Assembly: GCF_021043375.1 (NCBI RefSeq)
Contig: NZ_JAJNDV010000008.1
Span: 1-43,927 of the forward strand
DNA: 43,927 nt
Reading direction: 5' to 3'
Source: Sphingomonas sp. IC-56
GTDB lineage: Bacteria; Pseudomonadota; Alphaproteobacteria; Sphingomonadales; Sphingomonadaceae
The translations under genes were made by a program, and so were the position numbers. The notes under the pieces are model-generated. The model saw only the letters and a program-made list of their open reading frames with translations, was not told the DNA's origin and did not search any database. Every line of letters starts with the position of its first letter. The first letter of the stretch is position 1. Shown here one piece after another: positions 8,580 through 18,300 of the stretch.

Positions 8580-9943
8580 GCCAGCACCTCCTGGAGCGCG
8601 GAGGCAAGCGTCTCGACGTCCTCCGCCGTGGTGGTTTCGGTGACCGCGACGACCAGGCCGTTGGCGAGATCGGCAGCGTCGGGATAGAGGCGGCCGAGCG
8701 AGACGCCGGCCAGGATGTTCCTGTCGGCGAGCGCGCGGACGACCGGCCGGGCCTCGACCGGCAGCTTCAACGTGAATTCGTTGAAGAAGGTCGGGGTCAC
8801 CAGTTCGACGCCGGGGATCTGCGCCAGACGGTCGGCGGCGGCACTAGCCTGGGCGTGGTTGATCGCGGCGAGCTGACGCAGGCCGGCTTCACCGAGCAGG
8901 GTCATGTGCGCCGACATGGCGAGCGCGCACAGCACCGAGGAGGTGCAGATGTTCGACGTCGCCTTTTCGCGGCGGATATGCTGCTCGCGGGTGGAGAGCG
9001 TCAGCACGAAGCCGCGCTTGCCTTCCGCGTCCACGGTTTCGCCGCAGAGGCGGCCCGGCATCTGGCGGACCAGCTTTTCCGAGCAGGCGAACAGGCCGAC
9101 ATAGGGGCCGCCGAACTGGAGGCCGACGCCAAGCGACTGGCCTTCGCCGACGACGATGTCGGCGCCCATCTCGCCCGGGGACTTGATCGCACCAAGGGCG
9201 ACGGGCTCCGTGACGACGGCGATCAGCAGCGCCTTCTTGGCGTGCGCGGCTTCGGCGAGGGCGGACAGGTCCTCGATACGGCCGAGAATGTCGGGATACT
9301 GGACCACGACGCAGCTGGTGCCGTCGTCGATCTGGGCGATCAGATCCTGGGTGTCGGGCGCGGGGCTGAGCGTCGGCAGCGACGTCACCAGCTGGTCGCC
9401 GGTGAACTTGGCCATGGTCTTGGCGACCGAGACATAATGCGGGTGGATGCCGCCCGAGAGGATCGCCTTGCCGCGCTTGGTGAGGCGGCGGGCCATCGAG
9501 ATGGCTTCCCAGCACGCGGTCGAGCCGTCGTACATCGACGCGTTCGCCACGTCGCAGCCGAGCAGACGCGCGACCTGGCTCTGGAATTCGAACATCACCT
9601 GGAGCGTGCCCTGGGCGATTTCAGGCTGATAGGGCGTGTAGGCGGTGAGGAACTCGCCGCGCTGGATGATGTGGTCGACGCTGGCCGGCACATGGTGGCG
9701 ATAGGCGCCGGCGCCGAGGAAGAAGGGCACCTCCCCTGCGACCACGTTCTTGCGGGCGAGCGCGGTCATGTGACGCTCGACCGCCAGTTCGCTAGCGTGC
9801 GGCGGCAGTCCGGCGATCGGGCCCGACAGGCGGGCGGACTCAGGAACGTCGACGAACAGGTCGTCCACGGAAGCCGCGCCGATGGTGGCGAGCATCGCCT
9901 GGCGGTCGGTGTCGGTCAGGGGCAGGTAGCGCATTTCGACCAT
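8576..9943 (-). CDS. gcvPA: Glycine dehydrogenase (P protein) subunit 1
   Basis: The N-terminal half of the split glycine decarboxylase (455 residues). It pairs with GcvPB to form the P protein; it lacks the PLP lysine, as is normal for this subunit. Family blocks include [21 protein letters not shown] and [16 protein letters not shown] in the N-terminal third and the later [20 protein letters not shown]. Two in-frame starts are possible, ATG 9943 ([10 protein letters not shown]) and ATG 9934 (MRYLPLT); the purine-rich ribosome site AGGGAGGGGGGAG fits the first somewhat better. This site is itself one arm of a repeat hairpin (9950-9971). The gene is separated from gcvH by a 221-base hairpin-rich insert, unusual inside an operon. 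Confidence 0.95.
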   Translation of the reverse strand: MVEMRYLPLTDTDRQAMLATIGAASVDDLFVDVPESARLSGPIAGLPPHASELAVERHMTALARKNVVAGEVPFFLGAGAYRHHVPASVDHIIQRGEFLTAYTPYQPEIAQGTLQVMFEFQSQVARLLGCDVANASMYDGSTACWEAISMARRLTKRGKAILSGGIHPHYVSVAKTMAKFTGDQLVTSLPTLSPAPDTQDLIAQIDDGTSCVVVQYPDILGRIEDLSALAEAAHAKKALLIAVVTEPVALGAIKSPGEMGADIVVGEGQSLGVGLQFGGPYVGLFACSEKLVRQMPGRLCGETVDAEGKRGFVLTLSTREQHIRREKATSNICTSSVLCALAMSAHMTLLGEAGLRQLAAINHAQASAAADRLAQIPGVELVTPTFFNEFTLKLPVEARPVVRALADRNILAGVSLGRLYPDAADLANGLVVAVTETTTAEDVETLASALQEVLA

Positions 9944-9949
9944 ATCTCC

Positions 9950-10153
9950 CCCCTCCCTACTCAGGGAGGGGACTTTGTCGGGTCGAAATGCCTCCCAGGC
10001 ATTTCTGGGCCATGCGGGGCATGGCCCACCCGAACAGTGGGTGGGTACCAGCGGCGGCGGAGGCTCGATGCCTCCGGCGTCGCTCTTTGGGGGTGCGGCA
10101 GGCGCTCGCTGCGCTCGCGACCCACCCCCAACCCCTCCCTTGAAAGGGAGGGG
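9950..10153. repeat. Hairpin-rich repeat island between gcvH and gcvPA
   Basis: The stretch begins with CCCCTCCCT-ACTC-AGGGAGGGG (9950-9971) and ends with CCCCTCCCTT-GA-AAGGGAGGGG (10132-10153). Between them are further hairpins: TGGGCCATGC/GCATGGCCCA, CCCACC/GGTGGG and GGAGGC-TCGAT-GCCTCC. The block before 10132 (ACCCACCCCCAACCCCTCCC) is a variant of the repeats at 5254-5277 and 12071-12094. No gene is present. It lies inside an otherwise tight operon, so it must be transcribed and could affect mRNA stability or gene dosage between gcvH and gcvPA. Confidence 0.75.
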
Positions 10154-10164
10154 AGCAGTTCAGC

Positions 10165-10536
10165 TTACAGGCCGGCGACGAAGTCCTTGTAGGCGGCTTC
10201 ATCCATCAGGGCTTCGACTTCCGCCGCGTTCGACAGCGTCAGCTTGAAGAACCAGCCTTCGCCTTCGGGGTCTTCGTTGACCAGTGCGGGGTTGTCGGCG
10301 AGCGCGGGGTTGCCTTCGACCACGGTGCCGCTCGCCGGGGCGTACACGTCCGAGGCAGCCTTGACCGATTCCACGACCGCGGCGTCGTCGCCCTTGGCGA
10401 CGGTCTTGCCGGCGTCGGGGGTCTCGACGAACACGATGTCGCCGAGCTGGCTCTGGGCGTAGGTGGTGATGCCGACGGTGGCGGTGTCGCCGTCGACCTG
10501 GATCCATTCATGGTCTTGGGTGAAGTAACGGCTCAT
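10165..10536 (-). CDS. gcvH: Glycine cleavage system H protein
   Basis: Lipoyl carrier of the glycine cleavage system, shuttling the aminomethyl group from the P to the T protein. The 123-residue length and fold pattern are typical. The lipoylated lysine is Lys59 in [14 protein letters not shown]. The N-terminus [28 protein letters not shown] is characteristic of the family. It starts three bases after the gcvT stop, so the two are co-transcribed. Downstream gcvPA follows only after a repeat island of about 220 bases. Confidence 0.97.
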   Translation of the reverse strand: MSRYFTQDHEWIQVDGDTATVGITTYAQSQLGDIVFVETPDAGKTVAKGDDAAVVESVKAASDVYAPASGTVVEGNPALADNPALVNEDPEGEGWFFKLTLSNAAEVEALMDEAAYKDFVAGL

Positions 10537-10539
10537 GTC

Positions 10540-11703
10540 TCAGGCTCCCTTGCGGACATAGCGGTGGGGGACGAAGGGCATCGCAGTGACCTCCGCGGAA
10601 TGGGTCTTGCCGCGCTGGCTCAGCGTCACGCGCGTGCCGGGGGTGGCGAGCGCGGCGGGGACATAGGCCATGGCGATCGGCTTCTGGACCGACGGGGCGA
10701 AGCCGCCGCTGGTGACCTTGCCGATCTCCGCACCGCTGTCATCCACCACGGTGGCGCCTTCGCGAACCGGCTGGCGGCCCTCGACGATCAGGCCGACGCG
10801 CTTGGTGGCGGAGCCGTTGGCGCGGTCGGCGAGGATCGCCTCGGCACCGGGGAAGCCGCCATCCTCGCGGCGGCGCTTGGACAGCGCGAAGCCGAGATCG
10901 GCGGCGACCGGGTTGGTGTCGAGATCGAGGTCGTGGCCGTAAAGCGGGAGGCCGGCTTCGAGGCGCAGCGAATCGCGCGCGCCCAGGCCGATCGGCTTGA
11001 CTTCGGGCTGGGCGCAGAGCGCTTCGGCGAACGCTTCGACGGCATCGCCCGGGATCGAGATCTCGAAGCCGTCCTCACCGGTGTAGCCCGAGCGGCTGAC
11101 CCAGAGCGGGTTGCCCTGCCATTCAAAGGCAGCGGCGGTCATGAAGACCAGCGACGCCACGCCGGGAACGACGCGCTCAAGCGCAGTGACCGCTTCGGGA
11201 CCTTGCAGCGCGAGCAGCGCCTGTTCGTCGAGATGGTTGATGACGACATCGTCGGGCAGCGCTTCGCGGAACACGCCCAGATCGTCCCACTTGGTCGCGC
11301 CGTTGACGACCATGTAGAAGGCGCCGGCGTCGATCTCGAACGCGTTGTCTTCGCCCAGGCGCGTGACCATGAGGTCGTCATGAATGCCGCCATTGTCGGC
11401 GAGCAGCAGCGAATAGCGCATGCGGCCGGGGGTCAGCCCCTTGATATCGCCGGGCAGCAGGGTCTCGAGCTGAACGTCGGCGTCCGCGCCCGAGAAGAGC
11501 AGCTGGCCCATATGGCTGACGTCGAACAGGCCGGCATGCTCGCGGGTCCATAGATGCTCGGCCATGATGCCTTCATACTGGACGGGCATTTCATAGCCGG
11601 CGAACGGCACCATGCGGCCGCCGCGGGCGCGGTGCCACTGGTCGAGCGGAAGCAGCTGCGGGGCGAGCGCTTCGCCTTCGGGTTCTTGGACGTCCTGGCT
11701 CAT
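10540..11703 (-). CDS. gcvT: Glycine cleavage system T protein (aminomethyltransferase)
   Basis: Transfers the one-carbon unit from the aminomethyl-lipoyl H protein to tetrahydrofolate, releasing ammonia. The 387-residue protein begins MSQDVQEPEG at the ATG at 11703; a longer open frame upstream runs into the riboswitch and is rejected. Family blocks are MVPFAGYEMPVQYEGIMAEH, GLFDVSHMGQL and YTGEDGFEISIP, and the C-terminal folate-binding barrel follows. It is the first gene of gcvT-gcvH-gcvPA-gcvPB and is preceded by a tandem glycine riboswitch, so glycine should turn the operon on. The N-terminal extension of about 20 residues before the family core is short and poorly conserved in character. 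Confidence 0.96.
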   Translation of the reverse strand: MSQDVQEPEGEALAPQLLPLDQWHRARGGRMVPFAGYEMPVQYEGIMAEHLWTREHAGLFDVSHMGQLLFSGADADVQLETLLPGDIKGLTPGRMRYSLLLADNGGIHDDLMVTRLGEDNAFEIDAGAFYMVVNGATKWDDLGVFREALPDDVVINHLDEQALLALQGPEAVTALERVVPGVASLVFMTAAAFEWQGNPLWVSRSGYTGEDGFEISIPGDAVEAFAEALCAQPEVKPIGLGARDSLRLEAGLPLYGHDLDLDTNPVAADLGFALSKRRREDGGFPGAEAILADRANGSATKRVGLIVEGRQPVREGATVVDDSGAEIGKVTSGGFAPSVQKPIAMAYVPAALATPGTRVTLSQRGKTHSAEVTAMPFVPHRYVRKGA

Positions 11704-11771
11704 CACACACGGTTCCGGCGCAGTGGATCGACGACGGAACGCGCGCCTGCGTGTGCGCCCTGGTTCCATCG

Positions 11772-11945
11772 CCCCCTCTGTCACGGGACCTGAGAGCTTT
11801 CACGAGCCTTGGACTCGCTTACCCCTTCGGTGGCTACTTCTTCAGCAGCGCTTTCCAGAGTGTCGTGCGCGCGCGGTCCTCGGTGCCTGAGAGATTCCGG
11901 GGCGGTTGCTCCTTCGGCGGCCCGGTGAAACCGGACACTCTCCCG
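11772..11945 (-). promoter_or_regulatory. Tandem glycine riboswitch
   Basis: Read on the minus strand, two glycine aptamers lie in series. The first (about 11945-11881) contains GGGAGAG, then CCGCCGAAGGAGCAA, then CUCUCAGGCACCG. The second (about 11870-11772) contains CACUCUGGAAAGC, CACCGAAGGGGUAAGC and GCUCUCAGGUCCCGUGACAGAGGGG. These are the conserved core elements of the gcvT RNA family in correct order and spacing. It ends about 70 bases before the gcvT ATG. Family knowledge says the RNA senses glycine and usually switches gcv genes on; the expression platform is not resolved here. Confidence 0.95.
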
Positions 11946-12036
11946 CGCGTGCCCATGCCGGTTGCCCGGCATCGACGCGGGGAGCCTTGGCGGGGCGGCG
12001 AGCGCGAGTCAATCGGGGTTTGCGTGCCGAAAAAGT

Positions 12037-12065
12037 AAAGGCCGGGGCATCGAGCCCCGGCCTTT
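12037..12065 (-). terminator. Intrinsic terminator of the lipoprotein gene
   Basis: A perfect 12-base stem AAAGGCCGGGGC/GCCCCGGCCTTT with a five-base loop. On the minus strand it is followed after two bases by TTTTT, a classical intrinsic terminator for the lipoprotein gene that ends at 12115. It separates that gene from the gcv promoter region. Its core and the adjoining 24-base block (12071-12094) are shared with 5227-5277, so the terminator lies within or next to an interspersed repeat. Confidence 0.82.
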
Positions 12066-12070
12066 GCTGT

Positions 12071-12112
12071 ACCCACCCCTTGATCCCCTCCCTTGCAGGG
12101 AAGGGAGAGTGT
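12071..12112. repeat. Interspersed intergenic repeat block
   Basis: 12071-12094 is an exact 24-base match to 5254-5277 and is followed by a CCCTCCCTT...AAGGGAG hairpin-like tract, the same arrangement as at 5254-5290. The preceding hairpin core at 12044-12058 also matches 5227-5241. The copy sits directly after the stop codon of the lipoprotein gene. Confidence 0.75.
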
Positions 12113-12114
12113 CA

Positions 12115-12753
12115 TCAGCGCGTCGCGTTGTACTTGAGCTGGTCCTGGGTGAGCTGGAAGCCCACCAGCGCCTCGAACGTGGCGGCGAGGACGGCGTCGC
12201 GCACTTCGGGCGTGGAGAGCGGATCCATCGCGGCGGCCTCGTCGCCGGCCTTGCGGCGCTCGGTCAGCTTCTTGCGGACCTCCTCGGGCAGCGTCGCGGC
12301 GGACTTGGCCACCGATCCGCTCACCTGGGCGCGCGTCTGGGCGCGGATCTGACCTTCCTCGAAGCGCAGAGTGACCTGGTTCACGGTCTTGGCAACTACC
12401 GACGAGCCGCCGCGGACGATCGCCAGGTAATAAGGCAGCGTCACTTCGCGCGCCGGGCCAGGCTGCGCGCGGCGGGCGAGCACATCGAAGGTAACGGTGG
12501 TGACGATCGGATCGAGCGAGTCGACGCAGGTGGACTGGAGATTGGTCAGCGTCGCGGTGACGTCGATCGCCGACGCCTCACGGCTGGCCGGCGGGTTGAA
12601 CAACGTGATGTCGCCGGTGCCGGCGGTGACGCCGACGCGCGGGCAGGCGGAGCGGACCGCGGAGATACCACCCGCAGTGATCTCGCCGGTGCGGGCGCAG
12701 CCGCCTGCGGCGAGCAGGACAAGGGCAGGAACGGCGAACTTGGCGAGCGACAC
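12115..12753 (-). CDS. Uncharacterised outer-membrane or periplasmic lipoprotein
   Basis: A lipoprotein of about 212 residues with signal peptide and lipobox LLAAGGC close to the N-terminus; the cysteine should be lipidated after cleavage. The best start is a GTG at 12753 ([14 protein letters not shown] when read as start) with AAAGGTG upstream; an ATG-led frame extends to 12777 but has no clear ribosome site. The mature part is soluble, with a beta-rich middle ([25 protein letters not shown]) and a charged C-terminal helical part. I do not recognise the family. It is divergent from ispH and ends at a strong terminator. Nothing nearby indicates its role. Confidence 0.75.
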   Translation of the reverse strand: MSLAKFAVPALVLLAAGGCARTGEITAGGISAVRSACPRVGVTAGTGDITLFNPPASREASAIDVTATLTNLQSTCVDSLDPIVTTVTFDVLARRAQPGPAREVTLPYYLAIVRGGSSVVAKTVNQVTLRFEEGQIRAQTRAQVSGSVAKSAATLPEEVRKKLTERRKAGDEAAAMDPLSTPEVRDAVLAATFEALVGFQLTQDQLKYNATR

Positions 12754-12863
12754 GGGCGGAACACCTTTCACAAACACGGGCCGCGATCAAAGGCGGCCCG
12801 GAAACGGGCGGCACCATAGGAACCGCCTTTCGCCCGCGCAAGCAATCGCGTAGAGCGCGAGGC

Positions 12864-13820
12864 GTGATGGACCAGGCCCCGAAACCCGCTCTCGAACTGC
12901 TGATCGCCGCCCCGCGCGGCTTCTGCGCCGGCGTCGACCGAGCGATCCGGATCGTCGAACTGGCGATCGAGAAATATGGCGCGCCGGTCTATGTCCGGCA
13001 TGAGATCGTGCACAACAAGTTCGTGGTCGACACGCTGAAGGCGCAGGGCGCGATCTTTGTCGAGGAACTCGACCAGGTGCCCGATGGCGTGCCGGTGGTG
13101 TTCTCCGCGCACGGCGTGCCCAAGGCAGTGCCGGCCAAGGCGGCCGAGCGTGGGCTCTCCTATCTCGACGCCACCTGTCCGCTGGTTTCCAAGGTGCACC
13201 GCCAAGCCGAGCGGCTGGTCGCGGGCGGACGGCATATCCTGTTCATCGGCCATGCCGGACACCCCGAAGTTATCGGTACGTTCGGCCAAGTGCCCGAAGG
13301 CGCGATGACGCTGATCGAGACGCCCGAGGATGCCGAGCGCGTGCAGGTCGCCGACCCTGACAACCTAGCCTTCCTTACCCAGACCACCTTGTCGGTGGAC
13401 GACACGGCGGCGACGCTCGACGTGCTCAAGCGGCGCTTCCCGGCCATCCTGGCGCCCGGACCCAACGACATCTGCTACGCGACCACCAATCGCCAGGGGG
13501 CGGTGAAGGCGATCGCCTCGTCGGTCGATCTGGTGCTGGTGATCGGCGGGAAGAATTCGTCCAACTCGCTGCGGCTGGTGGAAGTGGCCGAGCGTGAGGG
13601 CACCACCGCTTATCTGATCCCCCGCGCGGAAGATGTGGACTGGGCGTGGTTTGAGGGTGTGCGTTCGCTGGGGGTGAGCGCAGGCGCGTCGGCGCCCGAG
13701 CTGCTGGTGCGCGAGCTGGTGGCCAAGTTGTCCGAACGGTTCGATGTGCGCGAGCGCGAAGTCGAGACGGTGGAAGAGAACGTCGTCTTCAAGCTGCCGC
13801 GCGGGCTGGAAGCCGCCTAG
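12864..13820 (+). CDS. ispH: 4-hydroxy-3-methylbut-2-enyl diphosphate reductase
   Basis: Last enzyme of the methylerythritol phosphate pathway; an iron-sulfur protein that turns HMBPP into IPP and DMAPP. The three cluster-binding cysteines are visible in [11 protein letters not shown] (Cys21), [11 protein letters not shown] (Cys105) and [10 protein letters not shown] (Cys204). The substrate-binding histidines lie in [11 protein letters not shown] and FSAHGVPK. The start is either the GTG at 12864 or the ATG directly after it (12867); only one residue differs. The gene is followed by thrB and rnhA on the same strand, an arrangement common in alphaproteobacteria. A short hairpin at 13839-13856 lies between ispH and thrB. 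Confidence 0.96.
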   Translation: MMDQAPKPALELLIAAPRGFCAGVDRAIRIVELAIEKYGAPVYVRHEIVHNKFVVDTLKAQGAIFVEELDQVPDGVPVVFSAHGVPKAVPAKAAERGLSYLDATCPLVSKVHRQAERLVAGGRHILFIGHAGHPEVIGTFGQVPEGAMTLIETPEDAERVQVADPDNLAFLTQTTLSVDDTAATLDVLKRRFPAILAPGPNDICYATTNRQGAVKAIASSVDLVLVIGGKNSSNSLRLVEVAEREGTTAYLIPRAEDVDWAWFEGVRSLGVSAGASAPELLVRELVAKLSERFDVREREVETVEENVVFKLPRGLEAA

Positions 13821-13838
13821 CGGCTATGCCTGCCCCAA

Positions 13839-13856
13839 GCACAACTGCGGTTGTGC
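13839..13856 (+). terminator. Small hairpin between ispH and thrB
   Basis: GCACAAC-TGCG-GTTGTGC forms a perfect seven-base stem, flanked by CCCC and GGGG that could extend it. There is no T-run, so it may be only a partial terminator or a processing site between the two genes. Confidence 0.4.
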
Positions 13857-13909
13857 GCGGGGCGCTTTCGCGGGATGGCTGCTCCAGGGTCGCGGGCAAA
13901 GGGGCAGGA

Positions 13910-14866
13910 ATGGCGGTCTACACACAGGTCTCTTCCGAAGCATTGGCAGGCTTCCTGGCGAAGTTCGATGCAGGCGAGCTGGTGTCTGCCAAGGGTATCG
14001 CGGAGGGGGTGGAGAATTCCAACTACCTCGTCGACACCAGCCGTGGCCGCTACATCCTCACCCTGTACGAGCGGCGGGTTGCCGCCGATGACCTGCCCTA
14101 TTTCATGGCGCTGCTCGACCATCTTGCCGGCAAGGGGCTGCCCGTGCCGCCGGCGATCAAGGACCGGAGCGGACGCGAGATCCACGAGTTGGAAGGGCGG
14201 CCGGCCTGCCTGATCCAGTTCCTGCCCGGTGTGTCGGTGACGGCCCCCTCCCCTTCCCAGGCCGAAGCAGCCGGTGCTGCGCTGGGTACGATGCACGCGG
14301 CGCTGTCGGACTTCGGCCTCGATCGGCCCAACACGATGGGGGTGGATAGCTGGCAGGCGCAGTTCGACCGCTGCGGGCGGGATCTTGACGCGATCGAAGC
14401 GGGTCTGTTCGACCGGGTGGGCCGCGCGCTGGACCGCATGCTTGCCCGCTGGCCGCGCGACTTGCCAGTGAGCGCGATCCACGCCGATCTGTTCCCCGAC
14501 AATGTGCTGATGCTGGGTGACACGGTCACCGGGCTGATCGACTTCTATTTCGCATGCACCGATCTGCGCGCCTATGACCTTGCCGTCACGCACGGCGCCT
14601 GGGCGTTTGACGGCAGCGGGCGCAGCTTCTCTCCGGAGATCGGGACTGCCCTGCTCCGGGGGTATGAACGTAGCCAGAAGCTGAGCGCCGCGGAGCGGGC
14701 TGCCCTGCCGACCCTGGCGGAGGGCGCGGCGCTGCGCTTCGTGCTCAGCCGGGCCTGGGACTGGCTCAACACGCCGGCGGACGCACTTGTCACCAGGAAA
14801 GATCCGCTGGCCTATCTCCGCCGGCTGGACTTCTACGCTGCGAAGGGCGACGCGCTGTTCGCATGA
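13910..14866 (+). CDS. thrB: Homoserine kinase, aminoglycoside-phosphotransferase-like type
   Basis: Phosphorylates homoserine in threonine synthesis. The 318-residue protein belongs to the kinase form with an aminoglycoside phosphotransferase fold, not the GHMP form of E. coli. The catalytic loop is HADLFPDN (His191-Asn198) and the metal-binding aspartate is in [12 protein letters not shown] (Asp211). The N-terminal glycine-containing segment [16 protein letters not shown] matches the family. The start is the ATG at 13910 with AGGGGCAGGA upstream; the open frame extends further but without a ribosome site. Its last codons overlap the rnhA start (ATGA), so the two are coupled. Confidence 0.94.
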   Translation: MAVYTQVSSEALAGFLAKFDAGELVSAKGIAEGVENSNYLVDTSRGRYILTLYERRVAADDLPYFMALLDHLAGKGLPVPPAIKDRSGREIHELEGRPACLIQFLPGVSVTAPSPSQAEAAGAALGTMHAALSDFGLDRPNTMGVDSWQAQFDRCGRDLDAIEAGLFDRVGRALDRMLARWPRDLPVSAIHADLFPDNVLMLGDTVTGLIDFYFACTDLRAYDLAVTHGAWAFDGSGRSFSPEIGTALLRGYERSQKLSAAERAALPTLAEGAALRFVLSRAWDWLNTPADALVTRKDPLAYLRRLDFYAAKGDALFA

Positions 14867-15306
14867 GCGAACTGCAACATGTCGAGATGTTCACCGATGG
14901 CGCGTGCAAGGGCAACCCGGGCAAGGGCGGCTGGGGCGTGCTGCTGCGCATGGGCGAGACCGAGAAGGAATTATCGGGCGGCGAGCCGCACACCACCAAC
15001 AATCGCATGGAGCTGATGGCGGCGATCCAGGGGCTGAAGGCGCTCAAGCGCCCGTGCCGGGTCACGCTGTCGACCGACAGCCGCTACGTGATGGATGGGC
15101 TGACCAAGTGGATCCATGGATGGATGAAGAATGGCTGGCGCACCGCCGACAAGAAGCCGGTCAAGAATGCCGAGCTGTGGCAGGAACTGCTTGCCGCCGC
15201 CGAGCCGCACCGCGTGGAATGGGTGTGGGTAAAGGGCCATGCCGGGCATCCGGGCAACGAGCGCGCGGACAAGCTGGCGAGCGACGCGGCGGTAGCGCAG
15301 CGATAG
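14863..15306 (+). CDS. rnhA: Ribonuclease HI
   Basis: Cuts the RNA strand of RNA-DNA hybrids during replication and R-loop removal. The 147-residue length is typical. The catalytic acidic residues are Asp12 ([11 protein letters not shown]), Glu50 ([10 protein letters not shown]), Asp72 (STDSRYV) and Asp136 (NERADKLA), with His126 in KGHAGHPGN. The start overlaps the end of thrB by four bases. A pair of strong hairpins follows the stop codon. Confidence 0.97.
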   Translation: MSELQHVEMFTDGACKGNPGKGGWGVLLRMGETEKELSGGEPHTTNNRMELMAAIQGLKALKRPCRVTLSTDSRYVMDGLTKWIHGWMKNGWRTADKKPVKNAELWQELLAAAEPHRVEWVWVKGHAGHPGNERADKLASDAAVAQR

Positions 15307-15314
15307 ATGCTGCA

Positions 15315-15374
15315 TGGCGGCTCCCATTGTGGGCCGCCAAAGCTGCCGGGCTGGCGGCATGCCACCAGCCCGGC
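15315..15374. terminator. Bidirectional terminator hairpins
   Basis: Two consecutive hairpins between convergent rnhA and the TonB receptor gene: TGGCGGC...GCCGCCA at 15315-15339, and GCCGGGCTGG-N10-CCAGCCCGGC at 15345-15374 with a perfect ten-base stem. Their place between two stop codons supports a terminator role for one or both genes, though T-runs are weak. Confidence 0.65.
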
Positions 15375-15381
15375 CAATTAC

Positions 15382-18300
15382 TTAGAACCGCACGCGGAAG
15401 CCCGCGCGGTAGGTCCGGCCCAGCGTGTCGTAGAGCGCCGGGTTCACGTCCAGGCCGGTGTTGGTCTGGGGTGCGGGCGCGGGATCATGGTCGAGCAGAT
15501 TGTCGACCTTGAAGAAGAACGCACCCTGTTCGCCGACATTGATCGACCCGCCGAGATCCAGGTAGAACGCGCCCTTCATCTTGTTGAAGTCGATGGTCGG
15601 GTTGTTGCCGGTCGAGACCGGGCAGGTTCCGACCGAGCAGACCACATACTGGTTACCGAAGGTGCCATCGGAGAACCAACGCTCCTGAAGGAACAGGCTG
15701 AAGGCGTCGTTGCTGTAGGTTTGGACGCCCAGCACCTTCCAGTCGGGCACGTTGCCGTTGTTGGCACCTGCCTGATCCACCACGGCAACCCCGGCGATGC
15801 CCGAGTCCACCAGGAACTCACGCACATGCGTGGCGAGCGCGCGGAAGGTGAAGGAGCCCGGCATGCCGAGCGGCTGCTTCCACTGATAGCTCGCCTCGAT
15901 GTCGAAGCCGCTGGTCTTCCAGGACGCCAGGTTGAACGGCTGGACGTTGACGAAATTGCCGCCCTGGATCGGGCTGTTCAGCTCGAAGCCGCCGCAGAAT
16001 GCCTGATTGCCTTCGAAGCAGAAACGGACGATCTGGTCGGGCGACAGGCTGGACACGACGTCGTCGAGCTTGATGGTGTAATAGTCGAACGACAGGCTCA
16101 GGCCCGGCAGCCAGGACGGATTGGCATATACGGCGCCGATTTCGGTGTTGCGGGCAATTTCGGGCCGGAGGTTGGGATTGCCGACCGTGTTCTGGAACAC
16201 CTGCACCGCGACGTTGCGGAACGGATCGCCGAAGTTCGGCAGGGTGGTGACCGTCGGCGCTGCGAACAGTTCGGACAGATTAGGCGCACGCACGTCGCGT
16301 GACGTAACCGCGCGCAGGCGGAAGCCGTCCAGCGGCGTGTCCCAGGTGCCGCCGACCTTCCACGCCCATACGGTGCCCGAGGTCGAGTAATCCGTGACGC
16401 GCGCGGCGCCGTTCAGGTTCGCGCGACCGATGCTGTCGTTGTTGAACAAGGGCAGGTTCAGCTCGGCGAAGCCTTCATAGACATGGTAGCTGCCGCGGCC
16501 GTTCTTGTAGTTGCCCGCTGCCCAGTTGCTGCCCAAGGGCGCGTTGAGCAGGGGGTCGGCGGGATATTCGGGGCTGTTCGGGCTGATGCCGGTTACGCCC
16601 GCGCCGTAGGGATCGCCGTTCACCCGGTAGAACTCGCTGCGATATTCGCCACCAAAGGCGATCGACAGCGGGCCTGCCCACAGGTTGAACAAATCGCCCG
16701 ACACGTTGACGCTGGCGACTTCCTGCGTGAGCTTCGTGTGCTGGAACGGCCCGTTTTCGGGCGTGACATAGGCCAGGGCCGCGGCCGAAGGCGTGAAGCC
16801 GCCAAAGATGTTGATCGGCTGGCATCCGCCCGCCCGCGCTGCGGGATTGGCGCAGACGATCGCGCCGTTCAGGCTGATCGCGTTGGTCGCGGCGTTATAG
16901 CGCTCCTGAAGCACGATATCATCGACATTGATGTCGGCGATGGTGGTGCCATGCTCGTAATAGGCGTCGTAGTTCCAGTCGGACCCCATGAGGCCGAACC
17001 TGCCCTTCGCGCCGGCTACGATGCGATACTGGCGGCGGTCGGTCGACACCTTGGGATCGGGAAATGCCCCGTTGCTTGAACCGAAGTTGAAGGACGTGAT
17101 CCCGGCGACTGCGCAGCGATCGCGGATCGACTGCGGCAGGAACGGATTGGCGCACTGCACCGTCAGGTTGGGGCGATTATAGCCGGGGCTTGGCTGGTTG
17201 TTGCTGGTGACCTGGGCGATGTTGACGGTGACGTACACCTCGTTGTTCTCGGCAAAGTCGAAGCCGAGGCGTCCGAAGCCGTTGATCCGCTCCAGCTCCG
17301 ACTTGAGCGACGCGCCCGAGCCCGGCGCACCCGAAAGATCGCCGCCGACGCAGAAGCTGTTGCCAGGGAAGCAGTTCGATACCCGGCCGTTGCCGAGCGG
17401 CTGGCCGTTCGAACCATAGTTGAAGGCATAGGGCACGCCGTTCACGTCGAACGCGGTACCCTGGAGTGGGCCGTTATTGATCAGGCCGTAGCGCGCATAT
17501 TGGTAGGGCTGCGCATAGTCGCGGTAGAGGAACTGGGGCGAGCCGTTGTTGGTGATGCCGGTGTTGACCAGCGTGGTCGCGCGATACCAGTCGCGGCTAC
17601 CGGCGAGATCGGTGCCGAAATCGCCGGGGCCGACGCCGCCTTCATGCGAATATTCGCCGCTGACGATCACGCGCAGGCGATTGTCGAGCAGCGCGCCGCC
17701 ATAGGCCGCCTGGACCAGTGCCTGACCATCATCGCCATAATGCGTGACGCCGCCCTGCACATTGGCCTTGAACCCAGTGAAGCGGGTGTCGGTGATGAAG
17801 TTGACCACACCGCCGACCGCGTCTGACCCGTAAGACGCCGATGCGCCGCCGGTGACAACGTCGACGCGCTTGACCAGCAGCTGCGGGAACATGCTGATAT
17901 CGGGAACGCCGGTCACGTTCGCGCCGACGACACGCTGGCCGTCGAGCAGGGTCAGCGTGCGGATGGGACCGAGACCGCGCAGCGAGAAGGAGCTCAGCCC
18001 CTGCGTGCCGCTGGAGGTGCTGAACGTGCCGGTGCTCGCGCCGGTGGAGCCTTGCAGCGAGGGCAGCTGCGCGACGGTGTTGAAGATGTTGGGCTGTGCG
18101 TTCGCCGCGATCTGCTCTTCGCCGATCACCGTGGTGGGCGTTGGCGCAGTGAACCCGCTGGAGATGATGCGCGTGCCCGTGACGACGACTTCGCCCGGCG
18201 CGGACTGAGTATCCTCGGCCAGCGTCTCTTGTCCGGTCAGCGGAACGGACGGGCTGGCCTGATCCTCTGCAGGCGCGGGCGCCTCCTGCGCGAAGGCCGG

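Noticed and set aside
6552..8687. Open frame of about 710 codons antisense to gcvPB
   Set aside because: A mirror of gcvPB and the CcdC-like gene; no ribosome site, no motifs.
11704..11784. N-terminal extension of GcvT
   Set aside because: It overlaps the riboswitch and is Arg-rich with no family match; the ATG at 11703 fits GcvT.
15315..15374. Small RNA gene after rnhA
   Set aside because: Two hairpins between convergent stop codons are better explained as terminators; no promoter is visible.
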